Below, piece by piece: positions 15,058-22,745 of a DNA stretch of 50,118 bases; the first letter of the stretch is position 1, and every line of letters begins with the position of its first letter. The notes under the pieces are model-generated. The model ran no database searches. It was not told the DNA's origin and was given only the letters and a program-made list of their open reading frames with translations. A program made the translations under genes and the position numbers. Origin of the DNA: an uncultured Eubacteriales bacterium (GTDB taxonomy: Bacteria > Bacillota > Clostridia > Christensenellales > CAG-1252); NCBI GenBank assembly GCA_902797685.1, contig CADBTQ010000090.1, positions 1-50,118 of the forward strand, in the 5' to 3' direction.

Positions 15058-15100
15058 CCTGCAATCATTCATGAAAAACTATGAGCAGGGTGTTTTTAGT

Positions 15101-15361
15101 TTATAGATTAACTAGGTATTCTTCAATATTGATGTAGTCAATATCCCCGTCTTTGCAGGTTTCGCCTCGATAAAGGACGCTTTTTCGTGTTATCCTTCCG
15201 TACCGAAACTCGGTTGCGGCACACTTGTTTTTGTCCACTAAATGCTTGTATTGCTCCGGAGTTCGTGCGTTACTATGTTTAATCTCAAAGATTTCACAAG
15301 TAGCATGTTCTTCATCGGCAACGACCATTTGTAGAGTGTTGCACTCGAAAGTGCAATTCAC
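15101..15361 (-). pseudogene. C-terminal remnant of a DUF4143-type AAA ATPase
   Basis: An 86-codon frame from a GTG, with no ribosome site. The residues CEIFEIKHS, then EQYKHLVDK, then ATEFRYGRIT, VLYRG and YINIEEYL are the normal C-terminal end of archaeal-type AAA ATPases with a DUF4143 nuclease-like domain. The usual 400 or so residues before this are missing. It abuts the stop of the next gene, so an insertion or deletion junction lies near 15,361. Confidence 0.7.
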
Positions 15362-15364
15362 TCA

Positions 15365-16054
15365 TTATTGTAGTAGAAAGACTTGATTTAACGCTTCATT
15401 AATGTCTACATCCAAATATGCGAGCACAGTGGCATAGTATTCGATGGATCCGCTCGACCAGTTAAGATAGTATACACTCATTCCCGCCATATGCGTTAGT
15501 TGGTATTTGACAGTTAGACCATTCAGATTTATTTGTTCGTCAAATGTAGAGTATTGTCCAAGTACAACTCGGTCATTACCTATATAACTAATCACACTTG
15601 CTTCATGGAATAGTTCATTATAGATAAAGAGATCAGTTTTAAGTGCAATAACTTTATTGAGTTCTTCACTAAACATTTCTGCATAGGTGCTTTCACTGTC
15701 CGTTCTTACGGCGCTATTGCAACTGTGTTTACTGTTAAAGTCGGACTGGGACGAGATTGGAATATATTGTATTTGCGCATTATCGCAGAAATAGATGTTG
15801 TCAACGGTTTCTTGCTTCGTGGTTCTTCCGAATATTAATACCAATGGTAGTATGATGGCGATTGCAACGGCCATGGGTGCAATAGCCCAAAACCAAGTTT
15901 TTTTCCAAAAAGGTTTGCACTGCAATTGCTTTGTTGGGGTGCTTCCCTCCATCATTGTCTTTTGTTGGGCATAAAACTTCGACAAATCTTTATCATGATT
16001 TGTGCGAGGAATACTGTTGCGTTCTTCTATAAATCTGCGTACTTTTCTTTTCAT
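15365..16054 (-). CDS. membrane protein downstream of sigma factor (anti-sigma candidate)
   Basis: 229 residues: a basic cytoplasmic N terminus (1-50), one transmembrane helix (about 53-75), then an extracellular beta-rich domain. This is the shape of an anti-sigma factor or sensor of an ECF system. No zinc-binding ZAS motif (HxxxCxxC) is visible, so it is not a classical one. No good ribosome site; it starts 8 bp after the protease stop and is likely translationally coupled. Role inferred from gene order: sigma factor, protease, this protein. Confidence 0.6.
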   Translation of the reverse strand: MKRKVRRFIEERNSIPRTNHDKDLSKFYAQQKTMMEGSTPTKQLQCKPFWKKTWFWAIAPMAVAIAIILPLVLIFGRTTKQETVDNIYFCDNAQIQYIPISSQSDFNSKHSCNSAVRTDSESTYAEMFSEELNKVIALKTDLFIYNELFHEASVISYIGNDRVVLGQYSTFDEQINLNGLTVKYQLTHMAGMSVYYLNWSSGSIEYYATVLAYLDVDINEALNQVFLLQ

Positions 16055-16062
16055 TTTTAAGC

Positions 16063-16923
16063 TTAGTATATATATGTCACATCCGCATTAATAAAGGACG
16101 TCTTAGATGTGTCAATTAGGATATAGTGATTAGTTAGTTTGTTGGCACCGCCCGTCACGACAAGAAACGAGTCAGTTCTAAAGTTAACGTTGCTTGCATT
16201 GTAATACCGAATAATTCTGTAGCCGTAAACGACGACCATATGATTTCCGCTATAAGTACTGTGCGTATATGTAACCTGTGTGCTTCCAAGATTTCCAATC
16301 GCAGTATATGTATAACCACTCATATATAAGGTGATTACTTTATTGGCTTGCAGTTGTGTCGATAATGTAGATATATTGGGGATAGATCCGCTCATGGCAG
16401 ATGTAAAAGATATGGTGTAGCCGGCGTTTTGTACATATGATTGAAGTCCCGTTTGATATTGCGTGCGAGAAGTGCCGTTTTCGATTGAGTTGGTCCCCAT
16501 AGATGCGTACAACGAATCGATGCACGGTTGGATGTACTGGACGTTGGAGTTGGTTTGCGAATAGTAAATATAATTACTTCCTACAGTATGCCCAGAAACC
16601 CAGTTGCTAATCAAAGACGTACAATAGCGGTCGTAAAACCCGAGGATGTCTGCTCCCGCTTCTGGCGCGCAAACGTTTATCAAACTCGTGTTGGTGTTGT
16701 GGTAATCCGAGAAGAAGAAGTTGTCGTGATAAGTGTCTTCTGTGTAACTATTGTAACTTATGATCTCAGTCGTGGTTACGCTGGATGTTGTTTTGCCGTA
16801 GTATATCTCCGATTCAGCGGATGCCATTGGCTGATGTAAATCCAACCCGCTAAGGCTAATTACTGCGGTAACGATAAAAATGAGGGGGATTGCTGAATAA
16901 ATGTGTTTCTTTTTGTTTTTCAT
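16063..16923 (-). CDS. secreted C39-like (papain-fold) cysteine peptidase
   Basis: 286 residues with a signal peptide (hydrophobic 7-27, then a polar region). The motif NVCAPEAGADILGFYDRY near residue 85 matches the cysteine end of peptidase C39-like domains (Cys, then a helix with G-x-x-x-LGFYD). A histidine in the strand GNHMVVVYGYR near 230 is the likely partner, and DSFLVV lies near the acidic residue position. It would act outside the cell. Good GGAGGT ribosome site. It sits between the sigma factor and the membrane protein, suggesting a shared regulon; substrate unknown. Confidence 0.65.
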   Translation of the reverse strand: MKNKKKHIYSAIPLIFIVTAVISLSGLDLHQPMASAESEIYYGKTTSSVTTTEIISYNSYTEDTYHDNFFFSDYHNTNTSLINVCAPEAGADILGFYDRYCTSLISNWVSGHTVGSNYIYYSQTNSNVQYIQPCIDSLYASMGTNSIENGTSRTQYQTGLQSYVQNAGYTISFTSAMSGSIPNISTLSTQLQANKVITLYMSGYTYTAIGNLGSTQVTYTHSTYSGNHMVVVYGYRIIRYYNASNVNFRTDSFLVVTGGANKLTNHYILIDTSKTSFINADVTYIY

Positions 16924-16950
16924 AAAACTACCTCCATAAAGATAGACTGT

Positions 16951-17523
16951 TTAGAGGTCATTTTTGTCCCAATTCATTTCTTTCATTGTGATTTCAACCT
17001 TTTTTAACGCGTTTTTTCGTAATCGAGCTACTTCTGATTTGGATACGCCCAATTCTCTGCTTGTGTTTCGAATGGATAAACCTTCATAGATAATATACGC
17101 ATACACTATCCGTTCCCTTTCCGTCATTTTTTCGGTCGCTTTACGGTGCAATTCGTCCATATCAAGTTGTCGGTCGGTAGCGTCTTCACAACTCAGCGAT
17201 TCATAGTGATCAATATCTTCAAGGCTGATTATTGAAGTTTCCTTTCCTTTTTGTTTTAGCCAATCGATGCAATTGTTTGATAGTATTTTACACAAAAAGA
17301 AATAGCCATTTCCATCGCGATACTTACTACAATAGTTAGAGATGTTTTGCCAAAAGTCCTGTACCAGATCATCTGCGTCATAATCATTTTTGGTATACCT
17401 GAGAGCAATGAAACGCACTCTGTTGCAGATAACAGCATACAATTCCTCTACAGCCGAATAGTTGTCACCCGCCTTGATTCGTGTTATACAATTGTTAACT
17501 ATGTGTATGGTATGCTGATTCAC
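16951..17523 (-). CDS. ECF-type RNA polymerase sigma factor
   Basis: 190 residues. Region 2 is seen in FIALRYTKNDYDADDLVQDFWQN (about 37-60) and region 4 HTH in LTERER-like MTERERIVYAYIIYEGLSIRNTSRELGVSKSEVARLRKNALKKV (about 132-178). It directs RNA polymerase to a small regulon, probably including the protease and membrane protein that follow it. The start is a GTG at 17523 with a weak AAGAGA site. The XRE gene lies just upstream on the same strand. Confidence 0.85.
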   Translation of the reverse strand: MNQHTIHIVNNCITRIKAGDNYSAVEELYAVICNRVRFIALRYTKNDYDADDLVQDFWQNISNYCSKYRDGNGYFFLCKILSNNCIDWLKQKGKETSIISLEDIDHYESLSCEDATDRQLDMDELHRKATEKMTERERIVYAYIIYEGLSIRNTSRELGVSKSEVARLRKNALKKVEITMKEMNWDKNDL

Positions 17524-17571
17524 AATTTGGTTCTCTTTTGTTTTGAAAAAATAATTATAAATGATTTTTGT

Positions 17572-17931
17572 TTACTTGTCCAGTTCTTGGGGGAAATAGC
17601 TATTAATATGCAAAAGAATAGCTTGTTTTTGCTGCGGAGTTAGCCTATGCCAATCATCGTATATTCCTTTGAAATCATTGTCGATAGGTACCATTGTTTC
17701 ATTTTTATTGCACAACAATTCAGAAATAGATATGCCGAACACGGCACATACCTTTTCGAGCGAAGAAAGACTGGGTTCATAATGTCGCTTACCATACCAA
17801 TTCGATATACAATTCTGAGTTAGGTCCGCCTCTTGCGCTAGCGTATAGGCAGACATGCCGTGCGCAGTCATTAATTCTTTAATCTTTTTCCTTGCCCTTT
17901 CCGCTGCTGTTTCCAAATTAGATCTCCTCAT
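17572..17931 (-). CDS. XRE-family transcriptional regulator
   Basis: 119 residues. A Cro/C1-type HTH spans about 13-72: KIKELMTAHGMSAYTLAQEADLTQNCISNWYGKR, then the PSLSSLEKVCAVFGISISELL closing helix. The C-terminal 45 residues are helical. The AGGAG site lies inside the first codons of the ATG at 17931, so the TTG at 17916, six bases beyond it, is a good alternative start. It is divergent from the candidate defence gene at 18122 with two palindromes between, so it probably represses itself and that gene. Confidence 0.85.
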   Translation of the reverse strand: MRRSNLETAAERARKKIKELMTAHGMSAYTLAQEADLTQNCISNWYGKRHYEPSLSSLEKVCAVFGISISELLCNKNETMVPIDNDFKGIYDDWHRLTPQQKQAILLHINSYFPQELDK

Positions 17932-17943
17932 TGCTTAGTTATC

Positions 17944-17986
17944 GATATAATTATATCCAACTATAAATAACCACATAAATGGTTAT
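17944..17986. promoter_or_regulatory. two palindromes between XRE regulator and defence gene
   Basis: GATATAATTATATC (17944-17957) is a perfect 14-bp palindrome. ATAACCA-N6-TGGTTAT (17967-17986) is a perfect 7-bp dyad. Both lie just upstream of the XRE start. The remaining gap to 18121 holds no gene. These are probable XRE operators. Confidence 0.6.
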
Positions 17987-18121
17987 CGTTTGTTTGTTAG
18001 TGTTTTATAACTAAGTATCTAAATGAACAATAAAGTAATGTTGGGACAGTTTTGCGTCTAAAACAGTCTATATATATGGAGGGGTAGATTGTTTAACCAC
18101 TCATTCCAAAGGAGAAAAACC

Positions 18122-21121
18122 ATGAAAATACTGATAATGCATTTGAGTGATACTCACATTAGTAATGACGCGTTTACGAAGGATGAATTTGTCCTTCCTA
18201 TTACTAACACGGTTAATGAAATGCCCTCATTTGACAAAGCGGTCATCGTTTTTTCTGGCGATATTGCCTTTTCGGGTAAAAAGCATGAATATGTGCATGC
18301 TCGACGTTTTATTGGGAAAGTGATAACCCAATTAAGACAGCATTTGGGTGACGAAGAAAAGGTTGACGTAATTATGGTTCCCGGAAACCATGATCTTGAT
18401 TTTAAAGGAAAGCAACGTGCCCGCGCCGATATTACGCAATTGAAAAAAGAAGGAAAACTCAACCAAATGATTCATGCTGATTTAGAAAACATGAAGTGTT
18501 TTTTTGATTTAGCAAATTTTAACGGATCATTCATTACAGATCGTCTAGTTGATAAAATCACACTGGATTATAACAACTATAAAATGGAGTTTAATCTCAT
18601 AAACTCTGCCCCTTGTTCCGCCCTCAATGACCCTACCGGTGATGATGAGCATGCGCTCCACCATCTTGAGCCTACGCAGATTTCAGCACTGGCAAAAACA
18701 GATAAATCGTCCGTCTGTTTTACTGTAATGCACCATGGTTTAGATTGGTTCGACTATGAATCAAGACAATTGCTCGAAGATAGGATTGCTAACGATTCTT
18801 CAATTTTGTTTGTTGGACATGATCACATCCAACATTCTATTTTTAACAGTATAGATGGCACCCAAAGTTGCCTTGTCATGCGGGGAGGGACCATATCTCA
18901 AGATGGTCAGAAGAGCAAGTTCAACTATGTTTTGTTTGATACGGACAAAAATGCTTTTTCTACTTACTGTTGCGAATCAATCGATGGGCAAGTGTACTGC
19001 GTTCAAAAACAACAAGGAGAGGTGGTCATTCCACGAGCCTATTCGCGGAAAGGTTTGCATTTGGACAAAGACTTTTTGGACGAATTATGCTTTGATAGTT
19101 TCAATAAAACACAATCCCAGAACATATTTGTCTTCCCTTCGCTAAGCTATCACGTTGACGACGAATCCGAAGATGAGATTATTGACACTGTTGAAGGATT
19201 TATGGATCGTGTTTCAAGCGCGAAAATCTGTTTCATCGAAGGGGCAGATCTTTCTGGGAAAACTCAATTGCTCAAGTATTTATATTTGTCCTTCTTTGAC
19301 ATCAAGATTCCATTATATATTGATGCAAACGAAATTAATTATCGCGCGAAGATTCCCGTGTTGCTTCATAACGCTTTTTTACGCCAATACTCGAAGGACG
19401 CTCGAGATTATAGTCGATATGAACAATTGCCTTCGGAAGATAAGGTTTTGTTTGTAGACAATTTACATAGGATCAAGGATCAAGATGGCTTTTTATCGCA
19501 AATAAAGGAGAAGTATTCACTTATTATCTGCACGACTGAGGACAAGCAAAACAAAGATATCAAGACATTGGTAAAAAACAACCTTGAAGACCGCATGGAA
19601 ATAATGCGATTAAAACTGGAGGCTTTTCTGTACAAAAAAAGAAGTGAGTTACTAGAGAAGACGTATCGGTTGTTGTATCCAACCGTGTCGGAAAAAGTAT
19701 TGCGCGAAAAAGTTAAAGAGATAAACACATTTATTAACGATAACCTAAAGCTTTTCAACATAAGCCCTTATTTTATCATATCCTATTGCAAGAATTACGC
19801 ACAAAACGCTGAAAGCGGGAAAAAGCAGATTGTAGCGGTCGGTGAAGTGTTTTATGCCAACCTTGTTAAATCCTTCGAAGATATTTCAGAAATACGAACA
19901 GACACGGCATTCTTCATTCTCAACAAGATTGGGTTCTATATAATGGAAGAGAAGCGTTATCCACTGCCTGTTAATGAGTTCAATACTATTCTTTTGCAAT
20001 ACAATGAGGAATATGGCCAAACCATCAATGCATCCCTGTTTTTGGAAGATCTTGTTAAAGCCAAAATTCTTCGTTATTCAGGCACTTCGGATGTGGAGTT
20101 TTGCTCGCTCAACATCCTTGCCTTTTTCGCAGGGAAGTGCATTTCAGACAAGCGAGATACGGAAGAGGGGCGTGCCTTGATTCAATGGCTGGTAAAAAAC
20201 GTATGCTTTGGTATCAATTCTGAGGTCCTAAAGTTTATAACGGCATTTAACAATGATATTGGCTTGCTGAACATGTTAATTGAAGAGATTGAGAAGTATT
20301 ATACCGAGTTGGAGGCCTTGGACTTCGACAAGGGCAATCTCGATTATGTGTTCAGGCCCATTACCGCGATACCATTAACGAAACCGACAAAGGAGACTAG
20401 AGAAAAGAGAGATCGAACGATAGAAGAGACCGAAAGAGAAAAAGTTAATAGTGTCGAAATCATTAATATTTTCGATTTCTCGGATCGAGATCTAGAACTA
20501 TATGTAAACAAAACAAGTCGGCTCTGCATTCTGAGTTTGTTGAGCGCTTCTTTGTATGCTCAGTTTTATCACATTATCCCGGCCGCACAAAAGAAGCTGT
20601 ATCTTGATGCAATCTTCTCTTATCCCGCGAAAACTGTTTATGGTATTCTCAAGCCTATCGATCAAGACTATGACCAATTCATCAGTGATTTGTATCGCGA
20701 GTTTTCTATGGTGGATCCGACGGTAACGAAAGAAAGAGTTGAAAAGCTTATCACCAATTTATCTGAATTAATGGTATTCTCGATATATGGCACGGTTGCG
20801 CGAAGTTCTGCAACGAAGGAGACGATTGCGAGCATAAAACAACGTTCAGATGAAGATGCAACCACATCGGCTCGGCTGTTACTGATGATGGCATATGAAT
20901 CGATGGGCCAGCTTTCCCTTATGGGCGCGGAAGCTAGTGATTTGTATGATCACAACCGATATGACATTGTGCGAGATTTGGCGAAGTACACGGTCTACCA
21001 TTATTTTGTTTGCAATCAATATGAATCGCATGGATATGCTGAGGGGCTTGCCGCCAAATTCTTTGGTAGTGATTCTAAGACGATGAAGCGCATTCGAAAC
21101 AAAACCATTAAAAAGAAATAG
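18122..21121 (+). CDS. metallophosphoesterase-STAND NTPase (candidate anti-phage protein)
   Basis: 999 residues. Residues 1-300 are a calcineurin-like phosphoesterase: LSDTHIS, FSGDIAFSG, VPGNHDLDF, MHHGLDWF and FVGHDHIQHS supply the two-metal site. A P-loop GADLSGKT (374-381) and a Walker B-like VLFVDN (about 445) make a STAND-type NTPase, followed by about 500 helical residues that could be a sensor. In known immune STANDs the C-terminal part detects an invader and the N-terminal effector is activated. Here the effector would hydrolyse phosphoesters or nucleic acid. ATG at 18122 with AAAGGAG; the upstream in-frame start lacks a site. Partner FRG gene follows. Confidence 0.75.
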   Translation: MKILIMHLSDTHISNDAFTKDEFVLPITNTVNEMPSFDKAVIVFSGDIAFSGKKHEYVHARRFIGKVITQLRQHLGDEEKVDVIMVPGNHDLDFKGKQRARADITQLKKEGKLNQMIHADLENMKCFFDLANFNGSFITDRLVDKITLDYNNYKMEFNLINSAPCSALNDPTGDDEHALHHLEPTQISALAKTDKSSVCFTVMHHGLDWFDYESRQLLEDRIANDSSILFVGHDHIQHSIFNSIDGTQSCLVMRGGTISQDGQKSKFNYVLFDTDKNAFSTYCCESIDGQVYCVQKQQGEVVIPRAYSRKGLHLDKDFLDELCFDSFNKTQSQNIFVFPSLSYHVDDESEDEIIDTVEGFMDRVSSAKICFIEGADLSGKTQLLKYLYLSFFDIKIPLYIDANEINYRAKIPVLLHNAFLRQYSKDARDYSRYEQLPSEDKVLFVDNLHRIKDQDGFLSQIKEKYSLIICTTEDKQNKDIKTLVKNNLEDRMEIMRLKLEAFLYKKRSELLEKTYRLLYPTVSEKVLREKVKEINTFINDNLKLFNISPYFIISYCKNYAQNAESGKKQIVAVGEVFYANLVKSFEDISEIRTDTAFFILNKIGFYIMEEKRYPLPVNEFNTILLQYNEEYGQTINASLFLEDLVKAKILRYSGTSDVEFCSLNILAFFAGKCISDKRDTEEGRALIQWLVKNVCFGINSEVLKFITAFNNDIGLLNMLIEEIEKYYTELEALDFDKGNLDYVFRPITAIPLTKPTKETREKRDRTIEETEREKVNSVEIINIFDFSDRDLELYVNKTSRLCILSLLSASLYAQFYHIIPAAQKKLYLDAIFSYPAKTVYGILKPIDQDYDQFISDLYREFSMVDPTVTKERVEKLITNLSELMVFSIYGTVARSSATKETIASIKQRSDEDATTSARLLLMMAYESMGQLSLMGAEASDLYDHNRYDIVRDLAKYTVYHYFVCNQYESHGYAEGLAAKFFGSDSKTMKRIRNKTIKKK

Positions 21122-21230
21122 TGGGTATTATATCGGTCCTGCCCCAATTGGTCATTTCCTGCCGAGGGATGACCTACCCCGACATTCTTGGATTGCATGT
21201 CATCTCGCCACGCTGATAATACCCACACTA
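21119..21230 (+). other. structured intergenic element between the two defence genes
   Basis: GTGGGTATTAT (21121-21131) and ATAATACCCAC (21216-21226) are perfect 11-bp inverted repeats 84 bp apart. An inner stem GGTCAT/ATGACC (21150-21155, 21169-21174) lies within. The first arm overlaps the stop codon of the STAND gene. No T run follows, and no ORF. It may be an RNA control element or a small inverted-repeat insertion. Confidence 0.5.
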
Positions 21231-21332
21231 CCATTATATGGGTTTGGGGAGCAAAAGACACAGTATTCAACGATAATAGTCTCACTAGACCCTTTCTACT
21301 ATAGACTAAAAAAGCATTTTAGGAGGATAATC

Positions 21333-22310
21333 ATGGCTAAAAAGAATTATGAGAACAAAAACACATATCTTAGTAGCAGACCAGGGATAATGCCCTTAAC
21401 CGACGTCGCAGTTTTACCTTCCACTTTATCAATCCCTGGCAGTAAGTTTGTGGCCATGCATACCTTCTCTTGCGAGAACTCTGTTCCTATTTATGAAGTT
21501 AAAAGCATGCACGCATTCAATCAAATAATCGGTCACGCGAAATTCAACAACCGAGGTTACGGGGATGTCTACTATAGAGGGGAATGCCATCTGCATGGTT
21601 CTTTATTCCCTACACTCTATAGAAACGGTCAAAACGCAAATGGAAGGCAACATCTTAACGAATTAATTAGCAAGATATTGAGTGATACAAATTTCAATAA
21701 ACTTTTGAAACTCGATGGTCTTGATTCCAATAGTAAAATAATAATAGTAGAAGGGATGCTACAACACTATGCAGGCGGCACAAGATATCTTGACATCGTT
21801 GATAACCACTGGGTCGCTTTATGGATGGGGCAAAATACACTTTGCAAAAGCAAACAAATTACAGATTACTATCATTACGTTCGTCGCGCCTATAGCCAAT
21901 ACGATAGCATTGAAACGCCGCCTAAAGAAGCGGACTTATACCAGTACATACTGATTATGACAATTCCTAATGGAACGAGAAAATGTAACACTGGTATTTA
22001 TTGTTCCAATGATTATCTGTTGTTAGAATTGAGGGAAGCACTTCCTTCGCTTTTTTTGAGACCCCATGCTCAACATGGGCTTGTGGTATCAAAACGTATT
22101 CATAATGGTAATTACAAAGAATATGATATGGCTAATACTGTTGTTGGAATACTAAAAATCCGAATTGATCATGCGACCCAATGGCTTGGCAACGGTGATC
22201 TTCTTACACAACAAAATCTTTTCCCCGGCCCAGGGATAGATTATGGATATGATGTGCTTTTATCGAGAACTGATATTTTAGGGGATAAATTGATAAAGAA
22301 GTATTATTAG
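21333..22310 (+). CDS. FRG-domain protein
   Basis: 325 residues. The FRG domain is seen in order: DVYYRGECHLHGSLFPTLYR (about 70-90), MLQHYAGGTRYLDIVDNHWVALWMG (about 135-160), and a downstream DYLLLELREALPSLFLRPHAQHG where the domain normally has R-x-x-x-Q-x-G. FRG proteins are frequent in defence islands and are thought to be effectors or toxins; the biochemical activity is not established. Good TAGGAGG site. No signal or membrane part. Together with the STAND gene it forms a likely two-gene immune operon. Confidence 0.7.
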   Translation: MAKKNYENKNTYLSSRPGIMPLTDVAVLPSTLSIPGSKFVAMHTFSCENSVPIYEVKSMHAFNQIIGHAKFNNRGYGDVYYRGECHLHGSLFPTLYRNGQNANGRQHLNELISKILSDTNFNKLLKLDGLDSNSKIIIVEGMLQHYAGGTRYLDIVDNHWVALWMGQNTLCKSKQITDYYHYVRRAYSQYDSIETPPKEADLYQYILIMTIPNGTRKCNTGIYCSNDYLLLELREALPSLFLRPHAQHGLVVSKRIHNGNYKEYDMANTVVGILKIRIDHATQWLGNGDLLTQQNLFPGPGIDYGYDVLLSRTDILGDKLIKKYY

Positions 22311-22652
22311 TTTCTGACTTGCGTTTTTTAGAGCCTTACAACTAGTGAAAAAATAATTAGATTGTTTTCAATTTTGTACTTCTAAGCAATTATACTACAC
22401 AGAATTGAGAGCCTCAAATGAAGAATTGTAGAGAAATGAGATTCTACCTACTACGGCATGAATGATTAGACGTTCCCTCTAATTGTTTCGTTCATATGCG
22501 GGACAAAATGCGCTGTCATTTCGTCTATTATTATGAAAGCATAAATGCAAGCTCTGTTCTTCTTGGTTTTATCGATCGAGTAAATCGACATTAAGGCATA
22601 AGGAGAATAGGTTTAGGAGATAGACTGAAAGAATAGATTTGCATTTCAATGC

Positions 22653-22709
22653 TGTGGAGCGAGAAATAGTCGGATTTCCTGTCAATCCGCACTATCTACT
22701 TGCGCCACA
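22653..22709 (+). promoter_or_regulatory. long imperfect hairpin in the RHS leader
   Basis: TGTGG (22653-22657) with CCACA (22705-22709), then ATAGT with ACTAT, then GGATT with AATCC, around loop TCCTGTC. It lies 36 bp before the RHS start and could tune its translation. The rest of 22311-22745 is AT-rich and holds no supportable gene. Confidence 0.45.
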
Positions 22710-22745
22710 AGATAAAACTTGTTAATATTAAAAAGGAGCACACTA

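Noticed and set aside
4313..15060. Conjugation operon instead of phage
   Set aside because: No relaxase, VirB4 or coupling protein is seen; the ATPase carries a Zot-like sensor stretch and lies with an HUH Rep.
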